A DNA stretch of 24,757 bases, from assembly GCA_903859795.1 (NCBI GenBank), contig CAIOOC010000354.1, positions 1 through 24,757 on the forward strand. Reading direction: 5' to 3'. The position numbers and the translations under genes are program-made. The DNA is from an uncultured Bacteroidia bacterium. Lineage in GTDB: Bacteria > Bacteroidota > Bacteroidia > Bacteroidales > Prolixibacteraceae. Position 1 is the first letter of the stretch, and each line of letters opens with the position of its first letter. This document shows, one piece after another, positions 7,448 through 15,149 of this stretch. The notes under the pieces were generated by a model that saw only the letters and a program-made list of their open reading frames with translations, was not told the DNA's origin and searched no databases.

Positions 7448-8572
7448 ATGATAACCAGAAATTCAATTACTTTCATCATTGCCCTTTTTGTATCTCAACA
7501 ACTGGGTGCTAAGACCCCGGAAAAGGTCCTTGATCATAGTTATAAAGACAAGAAATTCTACTTCGCGACCTGGGGAGATCCGGGTGCAGGAACCGAGGCC
7601 TCCAAAGTTGCGTGGATGGCGAAACTGGCTAATGCAGGAATCACCGATATCCTGCCCGGAGGTGGCGTTGAGCAGCTGAAAGAGTTAATCAGGATTGGAA
7701 CACCGGTGGGTGTAAGGGTCCATGCCTGGCATTGGATGATGAATGTCGGTGGCGCACCTGAATGCCGCGAACACCCCGATTGGTACTCAGTTAACAGCCT
7801 TGGCCAGACCTGCCGCGATTATCACCCGTATGTCGGTTATTACAGTTTTCTTAGTCCTTTCTCTCCGGGTGCACGGGAATATGTGAAAAAAGGAGTTAGG
7901 GAAATTGCAAAAATAAAAGGGCTTGCATCAGTCCATTTCGATTATATCCGCTACGTGGATGTGGTTCTGGGGGCCGATTTACAGAAGAAATACAAGCTTA
8001 ACGGAAAAACCCTTGTCCAGGATAGGGTATACCCCGAATTTGACTTTGATTATCACCCTCTTGCAAGAAAGGAATTCAAAGAGAAGTTCGGATTGGATCC
8101 GATGGATTTACCAGACAAGGAGGAGAACCCCGCATGGAAACAATTCCGGATGGACAAGATTACTTCACTCGTTGAAGAGTGCATTAGCATTTGTCACGAA
8201 GAGGGAACAAAAGCCTCTGCCGCCGTCTTCCCTTTCCCCGAACTCGCGAGAGATTATGTTCGTCAGGACTGGAGCCACTGGAGCCTGGACCTTTTCTTTC
8301 CTATGGCCTATAAAGGCGATCACCAGGGAAATATGTTCTGGGTCGGGTTCGCAACCAAACAGGGTGTACGCGAATTGAAAACCGGTCAATTGCTCTTTAC
8401 AGGTGTAGCCGTTGGAGATTATGGCGATAACATGGCCGATTTCGAGGAGGCCATCAGGCAGGCGCATGACAACGGAGCCATCGGGATTACCTTCTTTCAT
8501 GCCAATGCACTAAACGACAAACACTTGTCCATTATTAAGAAATACGACAACCTTTACAATAAGAAGCCATAA
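7448..8572 (+). CDS. Secreted GHL10-like glycosyl hydrolase (family 10 glycosylhydrolase-like)
   Basis: The chosen start, ATG at 7448, gives a 374-residue protein opening with a Sec signal peptide (ITFIIALFVSQQLGA, cleavage near residue 21). The frame extends to an ATG at 7415, but that adds a polar, signal-breaking leader. The mature part looks like the glycosyl-hydrolase-like 10 (DUF187-type) TIM barrel: HAWHWMMN at about 92-99, a HPDWYSVNSLGQ segment, the signature HFDYIRY at 163-169 and a late FFPMAYKGD. Relatives are predicted polysaccharide or peptidoglycan glycosidases, but few are characterised, so the substrate is open. It lies on the same strand 195 bases after the dehydrogenase operon and may act on the same glycan. 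Acidic residues in HFDYIRY and nearby strands are candidates for catalysis; I cannot assign them firmly. Confidence 0.8.
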   Translation: MITRNSITFIIALFVSQQLGAKTPEKVLDHSYKDKKFYFATWGDPGAGTEASKVAWMAKLANAGITDILPGGGVEQLKELIRIGTPVGVRVHAWHWMMNVGGAPECREHPDWYSVNSLGQTCRDYHPYVGYYSFLSPFSPGAREYVKKGVREIAKIKGLASVHFDYIRYVDVVLGADLQKKYKLNGKTLVQDRVYPEFDFDYHPLARKEFKEKFGLDPMDLPDKEENPAWKQFRMDKITSLVEECISICHEEGTKASAAVFPFPELARDYVRQDWSHWSLDLFFPMAYKGDHQGNMFWVGFATKQGVRELKTGQLLFTGVAVGDYGDNMADFEEAIRQAHDNGAIGITFFHANALNDKHLSIIKKYDNLYNKKP

Positions 8573-8631
8573 TTAAAGAAATTACTAATAATTAACATAG
8601 AGAAATCATTAATTGAGATTTTGGCGTAAAT

Positions 8632-8660
8632 TGGTGCCTTCGTGTTTTGATGGCATAAAA
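8632..8660. repeat. Possible degenerate copy of a dispersed intergenic repeat
   Basis: The stretch containing tggtgccttcgtgttttga and ending in ggcataaaa resembles gtgccttcgtg-type sequences that I recall as scattered between genes in Bacteroidota. It is a single copy in an AT-rich 182-base gap. The rest of that gap shows only a candidate promoter. Confidence 0.22.
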
Positions 8661-8703
8661 TTCCGGTTATCTTAATTTTAAACTGTCTCTTATTGATTTA
8701 TAT

Positions 8704-8711
8704 TAAATTTG
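8704..8711 (+). promoter_or_regulatory. Candidate -7 box (TAnnTTTG type) for the glycosyltransferase genes
   Basis: The octamer taaatttg matches the Bacteroidota -7 consensus TAnnTTTG and sits 43 bases before the GT2 start codon. No clear TTTG -33 box lies at 19-21 bases upstream; the closest is ttta at 8677-8680, spaced 23. The region is AT-rich, so a chance match is possible. Confidence 0.3.
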
Positions 8712-8754
8712 TAACTGATTAGTCTCCACATTATACAATGTAACCCTTTAGATT

Positions 8755-9684
8755 ATGCTCTCAATCGTTATTCCCGTTTACAATGAAGAAGGATTGATCG
8801 ATGATCTCGTGAATCGTACAGTTTCAGCACTGGAGGCACTTGTTACAGAATTTGAGATCATATTTGTGGATGATGGAAGTGAAGATGGAACTCTTCAACA
8901 ACTGCTGAACTGGCAACAGAAGTACATTAGTATTAAAGTATTATCGCTTTCCAAAAATTTTGGTCACCAGGCTGCTTTTACCGCAGGACTTGAATATGCA
9001 ACAGGCGAAATCATAGGCATGATGGATGGCGATTTACAGGATCCTCCGGAGCTATTTATGGAGATGTACCGGAAAATCAAGGAGGAGAATTTCGAAATTA
9101 TAAGCGGAAAGAGGAGTGGCCGAAAGGGGAAAAACAGCAGGAACTTCTACACTTTTCTTTTCCACCTGCTGTTTAAGAACATTGCCGTTATTCGAAACAT
9201 GGAAAATACGGGAAATTTTTCACTGATGAAACGCGAGGCGGTAGATGCATTGTTGACTATGAAAGAAAAGGTACGCTATCTTCCTGGGCTAAGAGCATTT
9301 ATTGGATTCAAACAAGGTTATATTGAATATATCAGGGAAGAACGGATCGAAGGTGAACCCAAGATGAGCCTCTCCAAACTTTTTATTCTTGCCACCGATG
9401 CCATCTTTTCCTTTTCAAGATTCCCGATCAGGATGACCTTAACTTTAGGACTGGTCGGAACTATCGTATTTATGTGTGCCGGCATTTATGTGCTGATTGC
9501 CAAACTGTTTGGTTTTGCAATTATTGGGTGGTCCTCCACCCTGCTGAGTATCTATTTCCTCGGATCAATCCAGCTGGTCTCTCTTGGAGTTGTTGGAGAG
9601 TATGTCTACCGGATTTACAAGGAATCACAAAACAGACCGCTCTATTTCGTGAAGAAATTTTACAATGGGAATGATATTAAATAA
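8755..9684 (+). CDS. GT2 polyprenyl-phosphate glycosyltransferase (DPM1/GtrB-like)
   Basis: The protein has 309 residues. The N-terminal GT-A domain begins at once (SIVIPVYNEE) and has the nucleotide-binding VDDGSEDGT at about 38-46, SKNFGHQAAFTAG at 66-78 and the metal-binding DGD in MDGDLQDPP at 90-97. Two C-terminal membrane helices lie at about 227-249 and 259-282. This is the layout of GtrB/ArnC/DPM1-like enzymes, which transfer a sugar from a nucleotide donor to undecaprenyl phosphate on the cytoplasmic face. The following gene encodes a GT39-like membrane transferase of the type that uses such lipid-linked sugars, so the pair probably forms a donor-user set for envelope glycan or protein glycosylation. 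The sugar is not identifiable. The 97-base gap to the next gene allows co-transcription. Confidence 0.88.
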   Translation: MLSIVIPVYNEEGLIDDLVNRTVSALEALVTEFEIIFVDDGSEDGTLQQLLNWQQKYISIKVLSLSKNFGHQAAFTAGLEYATGEIIGMMDGDLQDPPELFMEMYRKIKEENFEIISGKRSGRKGKNSRNFYTFLFHLLFKNIAVIRNMENTGNFSLMKREAVDALLTMKEKVRYLPGLRAFIGFKQGYIEYIREERIEGEPKMSLSKLFILATDAIFSFSRFPIRMTLTLGLVGTIVFMCAGIYVLIAKLFGFAIIGWSSTLLSIYFLGSIQLVSLGVVGEYVYRIYKESQNRPLYFVKKFYNGNDIK

Positions 9685-9781
9685 AGTTCCATTTGTGGAG
9701 AAATTAATAATCGGGTTTAATTATGAATCATTTAAATTCCTGAAGACAGACTTTCGTCATGAGTTAATGAGCTAAATATTA

Positions 9782-11848
9782 ATGAATAATACCCGTTTAA
9801 AATATCTTTTTTGTAGTATTGCCATACTGCTGCTTCTCTTTATGCTCAAGGGTGGCCGGGATGCAGGAATTTCCGGCGACGAATATCTTCATTACGATCA
9901 ATCAGTATCTGTCTATAATTATTTTGCTTCTCTGGGAAAAGACACAACAGCGCTTTATACACCAAACACCCATCTGAAATATTACGGACAATCATTTGAT
10001 AACATAACAACCATAATAATTAAGTGGTTTGGCATTGACGATATCTTCCTCTTTCGCCATTTGTCATGTTCAGTTGCCGGTTGGCTAACGATATTGTTAA
10101 CAGCTATATTTGCAATCTGGCTCTCAGGATGGGGAGCAGGAATTCTGGTCCTATTGCTTTTTGCACTATCCCCCACTTTCCTGGGCCATGCACAAAACAA
10201 CCTTAAAGATATCCCTTTTGCCTTAAGCTATATAACTGCGATCTTCTTTACGCTGCGATATTTCTTCAGCGAACATAGATCCAGGATTTTAGATGCGATA
10301 CTGTTAACCACAACAATCGCTTTTTCGATTAGTATCAGGTCTGGTGGCTTAATTCTGATCTGTTACCTATTTCTGGTTTATTTACTCTATTATTTTTATA
10401 ATTATCAGAAATTCAATGTAATTAATATTAAATCAATCAGAAACAGAATTTTCTCGATCCTTCTGATTTCTGCTTCTGCAATTCTTCTGAGCCTTTTGCT
10501 GTGGCCTTACGCCCAAAGGGATCCGATTCATAATATCTGGAAATCCTACCAGGTAATGTCACAGTTCCCCACCACAGTCAGGCAGATATTCGAAGGAAAT
10601 ACGGAGTGGTCCGATCTGATGCCTTGGTACTACCTGCCAAAATATATGGCCATAACCATTCCATTGATTGTATTTGGTGGTATTGCCTCCTTTATCGTTC
10701 TTGCGAAAAGGATCATTAACAAGGAAAATTTATTGAAATATGCCTTCATAATCTTTACAATCGCATTTCCCATTGTTTTCGTGATTTTTGAAAAATCAAA
10801 CCTCTACGGATCCTGGCGCCATTTTCTGTTTGTTTATCCTTCAATTATTTTACTCTCAGCAATCGGCTTTTACTACCTTATCATTTATTTAAAATCCAAA
10901 ATTGTAACCGCAGTCGTACTACTGTTTTCTATTGGACTGGCAATGCATCCTCTTAAATTCATGCTTCTTAACCATCCTTATTATTACTTGTATTATAATC
11001 AGTTAGTAGGTGGCCTCAAAGGGGCATATGGGAATTATGAAACGGATTATTATTACCACACGATACAGGAAGGGTCAGAATGGCTGAATAAGTACCTCCT
11101 AACCAAGAAACAGCAGGGAATTGTAAGGATTGCCACAAATTTTTCGGTCAACTGGTACTTTCGAAATCAACCCAATATTAAAAGTTTCTATTGCCAATAT
11201 GATAACAGAAGCCAATGTGACTGGGACTATATGATTGTGGCGAATAGTTATATTTCTGCAACTCAACTACAAAATAAGATCTGGCCACCAAAGAATGCTA
11301 TTCATGTGATTTATGCAGATCAGGTGCCGGTTTGTGCTGTTCTTAAAAGGGAGTCAAAATTCGATCATCAGGGATATCGGGCATTATTAAGTGGTGATTC
11401 ATCAAGTGCATCACGATTTTTTGCCAATGCCCTTAAAATAAATGCACAGGATGAATTAATCTTTTATAATTTTGCCACTGCTTTGATAAGGGAAGGCAAA
11501 ACTGACAGTGCAAAAATAGTGCTCCAATCGTCCCTGAAAATCAATCCCGGCTATGAACCTGTATTGATGTATTTGGGTAACATTGCAGTTTCACAAAATA
11601 ATGTTGCAGAAGCCATAGCTTACTATAAAACCGTGATCGGTTGCGACAGGAAATATTTTGAGGCATATGTTGGACTAGCCAAGTTATTAATGGACACAGA
11701 TGTTGTAAGAGCGAGAGGTTTATTGAAGTCTTGCTTAACCCTTAATCCTGGTTATAAACCGGCAATTGTTTCGATGGCAGATTCCTATCGGAAGAGTGAT
11801 CCTGAAATTGCCAAAAAATATGATGAACTGGCAAATACATATAAATAG
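9782..11848 (+). CDS. GT39-like (PMT/ArnT type) membrane glycosyltransferase with C-terminal TPR domain
   Basis: The protein has 688 residues. It has an N-terminal helix (about 8-22), then a first external loop with the acidic pair D33-E34 in SGDEYLHYD, the position of the catalytic Asp-Glu in GT-C enzymes of the protein-mannosyltransferase/ArnT group. About nine more membrane helices follow up to residue 400, with a GSWRHFLFVYP segment typical of the family before a late helix. A soluble stretch follows, then about four tetratricopeptide repeats from about 535 to the end (SSASRFFANALKINAQ and similar units). The TPRs probably recruit a partner or acceptor; their side of the membrane needs topology analysis. 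The upstream GT2 likely makes its polyprenyl-phosphate sugar donor. The next gene begins 20 bases after the stop. Family assignment by pattern is fairly secure; donor and acceptor are unknown. Confidence 0.78.
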   Translation: MNNTRLKYLFCSIAILLLLFMLKGGRDAGISGDEYLHYDQSVSVYNYFASLGKDTTALYTPNTHLKYYGQSFDNITTIIIKWFGIDDIFLFRHLSCSVAGWLTILLTAIFAIWLSGWGAGILVLLLFALSPTFLGHAQNNLKDIPFALSYITAIFFTLRYFFSEHRSRILDAILLTTTIAFSISIRSGGLILICYLFLVYLLYYFYNYQKFNVINIKSIRNRIFSILLISASAILLSLLLWPYAQRDPIHNIWKSYQVMSQFPTTVRQIFEGNTEWSDLMPWYYLPKYMAITIPLIVFGGIASFIVLAKRIINKENLLKYAFIIFTIAFPIVFVIFEKSNLYGSWRHFLFVYPSIILLSAIGFYYLIIYLKSKIVTAVVLLFSIGLAMHPLKFMLLNHPYYYLYYNQLVGGLKGAYGNYETDYYYHTIQEGSEWLNKYLLTKKQQGIVRIATNFSVNWYFRNQPNIKSFYCQYDNRSQCDWDYMIVANSYISATQLQNKIWPPKNAIHVIYADQVPVCAVLKRESKFDHQGYRALLSGDSSSASRFFANALKINAQDELIFYNFATALIREGKTDSAKIVLQSSLKINPGYEPVLMYLGNIAVSQNNVAEAIAYYKTVIGCDRKYFEAYVGLAKLLMDTDVVRARGLLKSCLTLNPGYKPAIVSMADSYRKSDPEIAKKYDELANTYK

Positions 11849-11868
11849 TAAATTTTAATAATGAAGGT

Positions 11869-12126
11869 ATGAAAAAAGCAATTCTAATGTTCTCAATGGC
11901 AGGATTATTACTCCTGAGCAGTCTTGGTGTAGCATTCTCACAGACACAGCCTGCAGCAAAAAAAGATTCAGTCAATGCAGATAAGGCAGCAAAACCGGTG
12001 TTCTACAATGCAGCTGCTGAAGAGGAAACTTCAAAAGGTTGTTGCACATCAACCTACGTACTAATAGGTGGTGCAGTCGTTGTACTTGGAGCAGCAGCCT
12101 ATTTTCTGACAAAGAAGAAGAAATAA
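11869..12126 (+). CDS. Small exported membrane-anchored protein with Cys-Cys and tetra-lysine tail
   Basis: I do not recognise this 85-residue protein. It has a clear Sec signal peptide (about residues 1-25, ending VAFSQ), a hydrophilic middle of about 25 residues rich in Ala, Lys and Asp, an acidic EEET stretch, then SKGCC, a single membrane helix (about 61-80, TYVLIGGAVVVLGAAAYFL) and a terminal TKKKK. Signal peptide, short linker, small Gly/Cys-containing motif, helix and basic tail is the general layout of C-terminally sorted or simply membrane-anchored proteins. The Cys pair just before the helix could be a processing or lipid attachment site, but nothing proves this. It starts 20 bases after the GT39-like gene, suggesting co-transcription; it could be an accessory subunit or an acceptor. 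A strong hairpin follows its stop. Confidence 0.7.
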   Translation: MKKAILMFSMAGLLLLSSLGVAFSQTQPAAKKDSVNADKAAKPVFYNAAAEEETSKGCCTSTYVLIGGAVVVLGAAAYFLTKKKK

Positions 12127-12130
12127 TAAA

Positions 12131-12167
12131 ATATCCCTGTCAGGATTCGAAACCCTGACAGGGATAT
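12131..12167. terminator. 14-bp perfect hairpin between convergent genes, probable bidirectional terminator
   Basis: The arm atatccctgtcagg (12131-12144) pairs perfectly with cctgacagggatat (12154-12167) across a 9-base loop. It starts 4 bases after the stop of the small membrane protein and lies between two convergent genes, as expected for a transcription end. No long T-tract follows on either strand. Sequences of this ccctgtcagg type also recur between genes in Bacteroidota, by recollection, so it may equally be a repeat element. Confidence 0.5.
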
Positions 12168-12173
12168 ACGGAT

Positions 12174-12225
12174 GAGGCGATTTTCAATCGCCGGAAGTAT
12201 GTTAACCTCGATTTGAAATCGCGAC
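12174..12225. repeat. REP-like element with two gcgatt hairpins
   Basis: Two small palindromes sit next to each other: ggcgatt (12176-12182) pairing with aatcgcc (12186-12192), and cgattt (12209-12214) pairing with aaatcg (12216-12221). The arms of the two units can also pair with each other. This paired, imperfectly inverted layout with gcgatt and aaatcgc arms resembles extragenic repeats linked to REP-type tyrosine transposases in Bacteroidota. It ends 7 bases before the stop of the convergent M24 gene. Only one copy occurs in the window. Confidence 0.45.
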
Positions 12226-12231
12226 ACCCTT

Positions 12232-13425
12232 CTAATACACCTTTATCAAGCCGGGATGGTCCCCAGTAATATTTCTTCCCCCACTTGGCGTAACAATGAA
12301 TGTATTCTCAATCCCAACCATCCCGACATGGGGGATCCCTTTCTTTGGCTCAACAGCAAAAACCATCCCTTCCTGAATCGGCTCATCAAAACCGTTAGCG
12401 ATAACTGGCATTTCATCGATGGTTAACCCTATCCCATGACCAAGAAATTTCACCTTACGAGAACCAAAACCCATAAAATTTTCAAGAAAACCTTGGTCCA
12501 GAACACCCAGAATTTCATTGTAAATAACCGAAGGAATTGAACCTGGCTTCAACATCGCGGCAACATTATTCTGAATCTCGACACACTGCAAATGAATTTT
12601 AATTGCCTCATCATTAAGCGATTCACCAAACATATAAGTCATCGTTTTGTCGGTGTGATACCCTTCAACACCGCAGCCAATATCAACAAAAACCAGGTCC
12701 CCTTTTCGGAGTTTACGATTTCGGCTTCCATGTATCGGAACAGCCGGACTAATCCCATAATTACCACCGGGGCCATTGAACGAAGTGGGATAAATGGAGC
12801 TTTCCCCAAAAGCAATCTGACCCAGAATAGACTCCGTATCGAACATGCCAAAGCGGGCCACACCATGGTGTCCCTCATGTATAAGTACGGAATAAAGATC
12901 GGTGAAGAACTCAAGTTCACTCATTCCCTCTCTCAAAAGACCAGGTACAAGCTCTTCAGTGACCCGCTGATGAATCTTACCTGACTGCTCCATTAAGGCC
13001 AACTCATAACCACTTTTTATCGATCTTACTTTACTTATCTGAGGATCTGCAGCTTCAATTACAGTAAATGGGAAGTATTTTTGAAACCGCTGAAGCATCC
13101 CAATCGGAACAATCTCCTTCTCAAGGTATACAGTATCCGGAAGATTTTTCATTGTAACTGCGGCATCACGATAGCTTTCCATTGGTTTAATCACAGGAAA
13201 AAGTGATTCTTCAGCAGCCCGTTCATAGCTTCTGCGAACCCAAAAAACGGCCTCATTCTGCCGGGGAATAAATAATACCCCTTCCTGCATAGTTCCAGTA
13301 AAATAGTAAAGATTAATCTTGCTAAATACCGTGGTGATCTCCCAGGCAGGGTTATCATTATCCATTTGTTTCCTGAACCGCTCAATACGAGAGTTCAACT
13401 CTTTTAAAGGGACTCTTAAATGCAT
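12232..13425 (-). CDS. M24 family Xaa-Pro aminopeptidase
   Basis: This 397-residue protein has the two-domain layout of creatinase/aminopeptidase P enzymes: an N-terminal domain to about residue 140 and a pita-bread metallopeptidase domain after it. All five expected metal ligands are present: Asp248 (FVDIGCG), Asp259 (YHTDKTMT), His330 (GHGIGL), Glu359 (AVEPKK) and Glu373 (GIENTF). These bind two metal ions that activate water to remove an N-terminal residue ahead of proline. His186 and His187 (EGHHG) may be the substrate-side histidine of the family. There is no signal peptide, so it is probably cytoplasmic and involved in peptide turnover. The gene is convergent with the small membrane protein gene, and the fucosidase gene ends 195 bases upstream on the same strand. 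Exact substrate range is unknown. Confidence 0.9.
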   Translation of the reverse strand: MHLRVPLKELNSRIERFRKQMDNDNPAWEITTVFSKINLYYFTGTMQEGVLFIPRQNEAVFWVRRSYERAAEESLFPVIKPMESYRDAAVTMKNLPDTVYLEKEIVPIGMLQRFQKYFPFTVIEAADPQISKVRSIKSGYELALMEQSGKIHQRVTEELVPGLLREGMSELEFFTDLYSVLIHEGHHGVARFGMFDTESILGQIAFGESSIYPTSFNGPGGNYGISPAVPIHGSRNRKLRKGDLVFVDIGCGVEGYHTDKTMTYMFGESLNDEAIKIHLQCVEIQNNVAAMLKPGSIPSVIYNEILGVLDQGFLENFMGFGSRKVKFLGHGIGLTIDEMPVIANGFDEPIQEGMVFAVEPKKGIPHVGMVGIENTFIVTPSGGRNITGDHPGLIKVY

Positions 13426-13447
13426 CGTTTAATTAAATTATAGCAGG

Positions 13448-13478
13448 TGAGGAAATGGTATCGTCCACTTTTTCCTCA
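13448..13478 (-). promoter_or_regulatory. 8-bp inverted repeat in the leader of the M24 gene
   Basis: The arms tgaggaaa (13448-13455) and tttcctca (13471-13478) can form a stem with a 15-base loop, 22 bases upstream of the M24 start. It could be a terminator for the upstream fucosidase gene, a leader hairpin or an operator. The stem is short and has no run of T after it, so confidence is low. Confidence 0.25.
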
Positions 13479-13620
13479 TCCATCAACTTAGATCACCCTT
13501 CTCCCAACATTCGGATGAAAGATCAGGGCTTTTACATAATTCCACCTTTCACTGCACTTTTTTCCCAGTTTACAACAAAAGAAACATCACTGGTCGATTA
13601 TCGGCAAGCTTATTTAAAAC

Positions 13621-15012
13621 TTATTTCACCTTAATCTTAAACGCCCATGCATAACTGCATGATGTTGGACGCGCTTTCTGACGTGGATAGGTAATTCTCA
13701 AACCGTTTGTGGCATCCCATTTCCATTTGAGTTCCCCTGGAACACCCAGCATTGTGACTTTTGAACCCTCAACAGGTTTTACCGATTTGAGTTTGAATTC
13801 CTCTCCCTGCCATTTTAAAAAGATTGCATAAACATTGTCCCCTTTAGCGGTGAAGCAGGCATCGCCCTCTTCCTGTTTATCCTTCCAGTAGCGGGTACCA
13901 TAGATCGCCTCACCATTGGTTTTGAGCCACTCCCCAAGTTTCAAAAGAGGATATTGCTCATATTCAGGGATTATACCTGCTGCAGTCGGCCCTACATTGA
14001 TATCGAAATTCCCGTTATGGCTCACACCTTTGATCACCTTATCAATAAACTGCTTTGGCGAAAGACAATCTTGAGGATCGGTATCCTGGTTATAACCAAA
14101 TGTCTTGGCAATACCCTGCCAGTATGACCACTTGTGCGAAAGCAAACCTTCACTACCCTTCTCGCCATCGTATTCAACATTGTAGAGATCGCCATGTTTA
14201 CCCCGCTCTTCTTTGCCAAACCGGTCATTCACGAAAACTTCCTGGTTTCTTTTCGCCGCTTCATTGTAATACCATGCAACCACTTCCTTCATTTTCCAGA
14301 ACGATTCCGGGTGGTCCCATTCACCGTCAAAATACATAAAATCTGGGTGATACAAATCAATAAGTTCCTTAATCTGCAGAATCATGAAATCGTCAACATA
14401 GTTCTTTACCTTCTTTAAACCGGCATATGGAATCTCCTTTCCTGTATAAAGCGGATTATACCATTCGTAAAGCGAATAATAAAATCCCACTTTTAGATTC
14501 TCCTTACGCCCCGCCTCTACAAACTGTCCAAGCAGATCCTTATGGGGACCCATCTTCATCGCATTACGGTCAGTGTATTTCGAAGGCCATAAGCAGAATC
14601 CGTCATGATGCTTGGAGGTGATGAACATATAATTCGCTCCCATATTCTTAGCAAACTTTGCCCATTCTGTCGGATTATAATTTTCAGCCTTCCATTTTGG
14701 GATAAAATCATCGTAAGTGAAATTCGGCCCATAGTTATCACGATGGTAATCGATTGCAGGACTCCCCTTTTCGTGCATCCGGTTCCCATACCATTCAGCA
14801 TATGAAAGACCCTTCTCACGCGGGGCCCAGGCAGGAACAGAATATACACCCCAGTGCATGCTGAGTCCGATTTTTGCATCATCATACCAGGCAGGCATTT
14901 TATGGGTATCAAGCGATTCCCAGGTCGCTTTAAAAGGTCCCTGAGCCGAAAGATTTGTAACCGTGAGGAGACAAACCGATAAACAAATGATTAATTGTAG
15001 TTTTAAACACAT
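13621..15012 (-). CDS. Secreted alpha-L-fucosidase, GH29
   Basis: The protein has 463 residues and starts with a Sec signal peptide (cleavage near LSA-Q, residues 23-24), so it acts in the periplasm or outside. The GH29 TIM barrel shows the expected series: SMHWGVYSVPAW at about 51-62, the SKHHDGFCLW strand at 133-142, a GFYYSLYEWYNP segment, and the nucleophile aspartate 229 in MYFDGEW. A C-terminal beta domain occupies roughly 370-463. GH29 enzymes are retaining exo-fucosidases that release L-fucose from glycoconjugates or algal and host polysaccharides. The length fits the compact bacterial form, and no extra binding module is present. The acid/base residue is poorly conserved in the family and I do not assign it. 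The divergent TPR gene starts 137 bases upstream. Confidence 0.92.
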   Translation of the reverse strand: MCLKLQLIICLSVCLLTVTNLSAQGPFKATWESLDTHKMPAWYDDAKIGLSMHWGVYSVPAWAPREKGLSYAEWYGNRMHEKGSPAIDYHRDNYGPNFTYDDFIPKWKAENYNPTEWAKFAKNMGANYMFITSKHHDGFCLWPSKYTDRNAMKMGPHKDLLGQFVEAGRKENLKVGFYYSLYEWYNPLYTGKEIPYAGLKKVKNYVDDFMILQIKELIDLYHPDFMYFDGEWDHPESFWKMKEVVAWYYNEAAKRNQEVFVNDRFGKEERGKHGDLYNVEYDGEKGSEGLLSHKWSYWQGIAKTFGYNQDTDPQDCLSPKQFIDKVIKGVSHNGNFDINVGPTAAGIIPEYEQYPLLKLGEWLKTNGEAIYGTRYWKDKQEEGDACFTAKGDNVYAIFLKWQGEEFKLKSVKPVEGSKVTMLGVPGELKWKWDATNGLRITYPRQKARPTSCSYAWAFKIKVK

Positions 15013-15149
15013 AATGGTCGATTTAAGATTCCAAAAGGTAAAGATAAATAGGAATTACATAACAAGCTTAAAGATATTGAAGGAATTGCAAATTATGGAT
15101 CATATAAAATTGTAACTTTAATTGCTATATAGTGAATTAAGATTTCGCC

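Noticed and set aside
12592..12984. 130-residue open frame on the plus strand
   Set aside because: It is antisense to the M24 catalytic region with all five metal ligands; no independent support.
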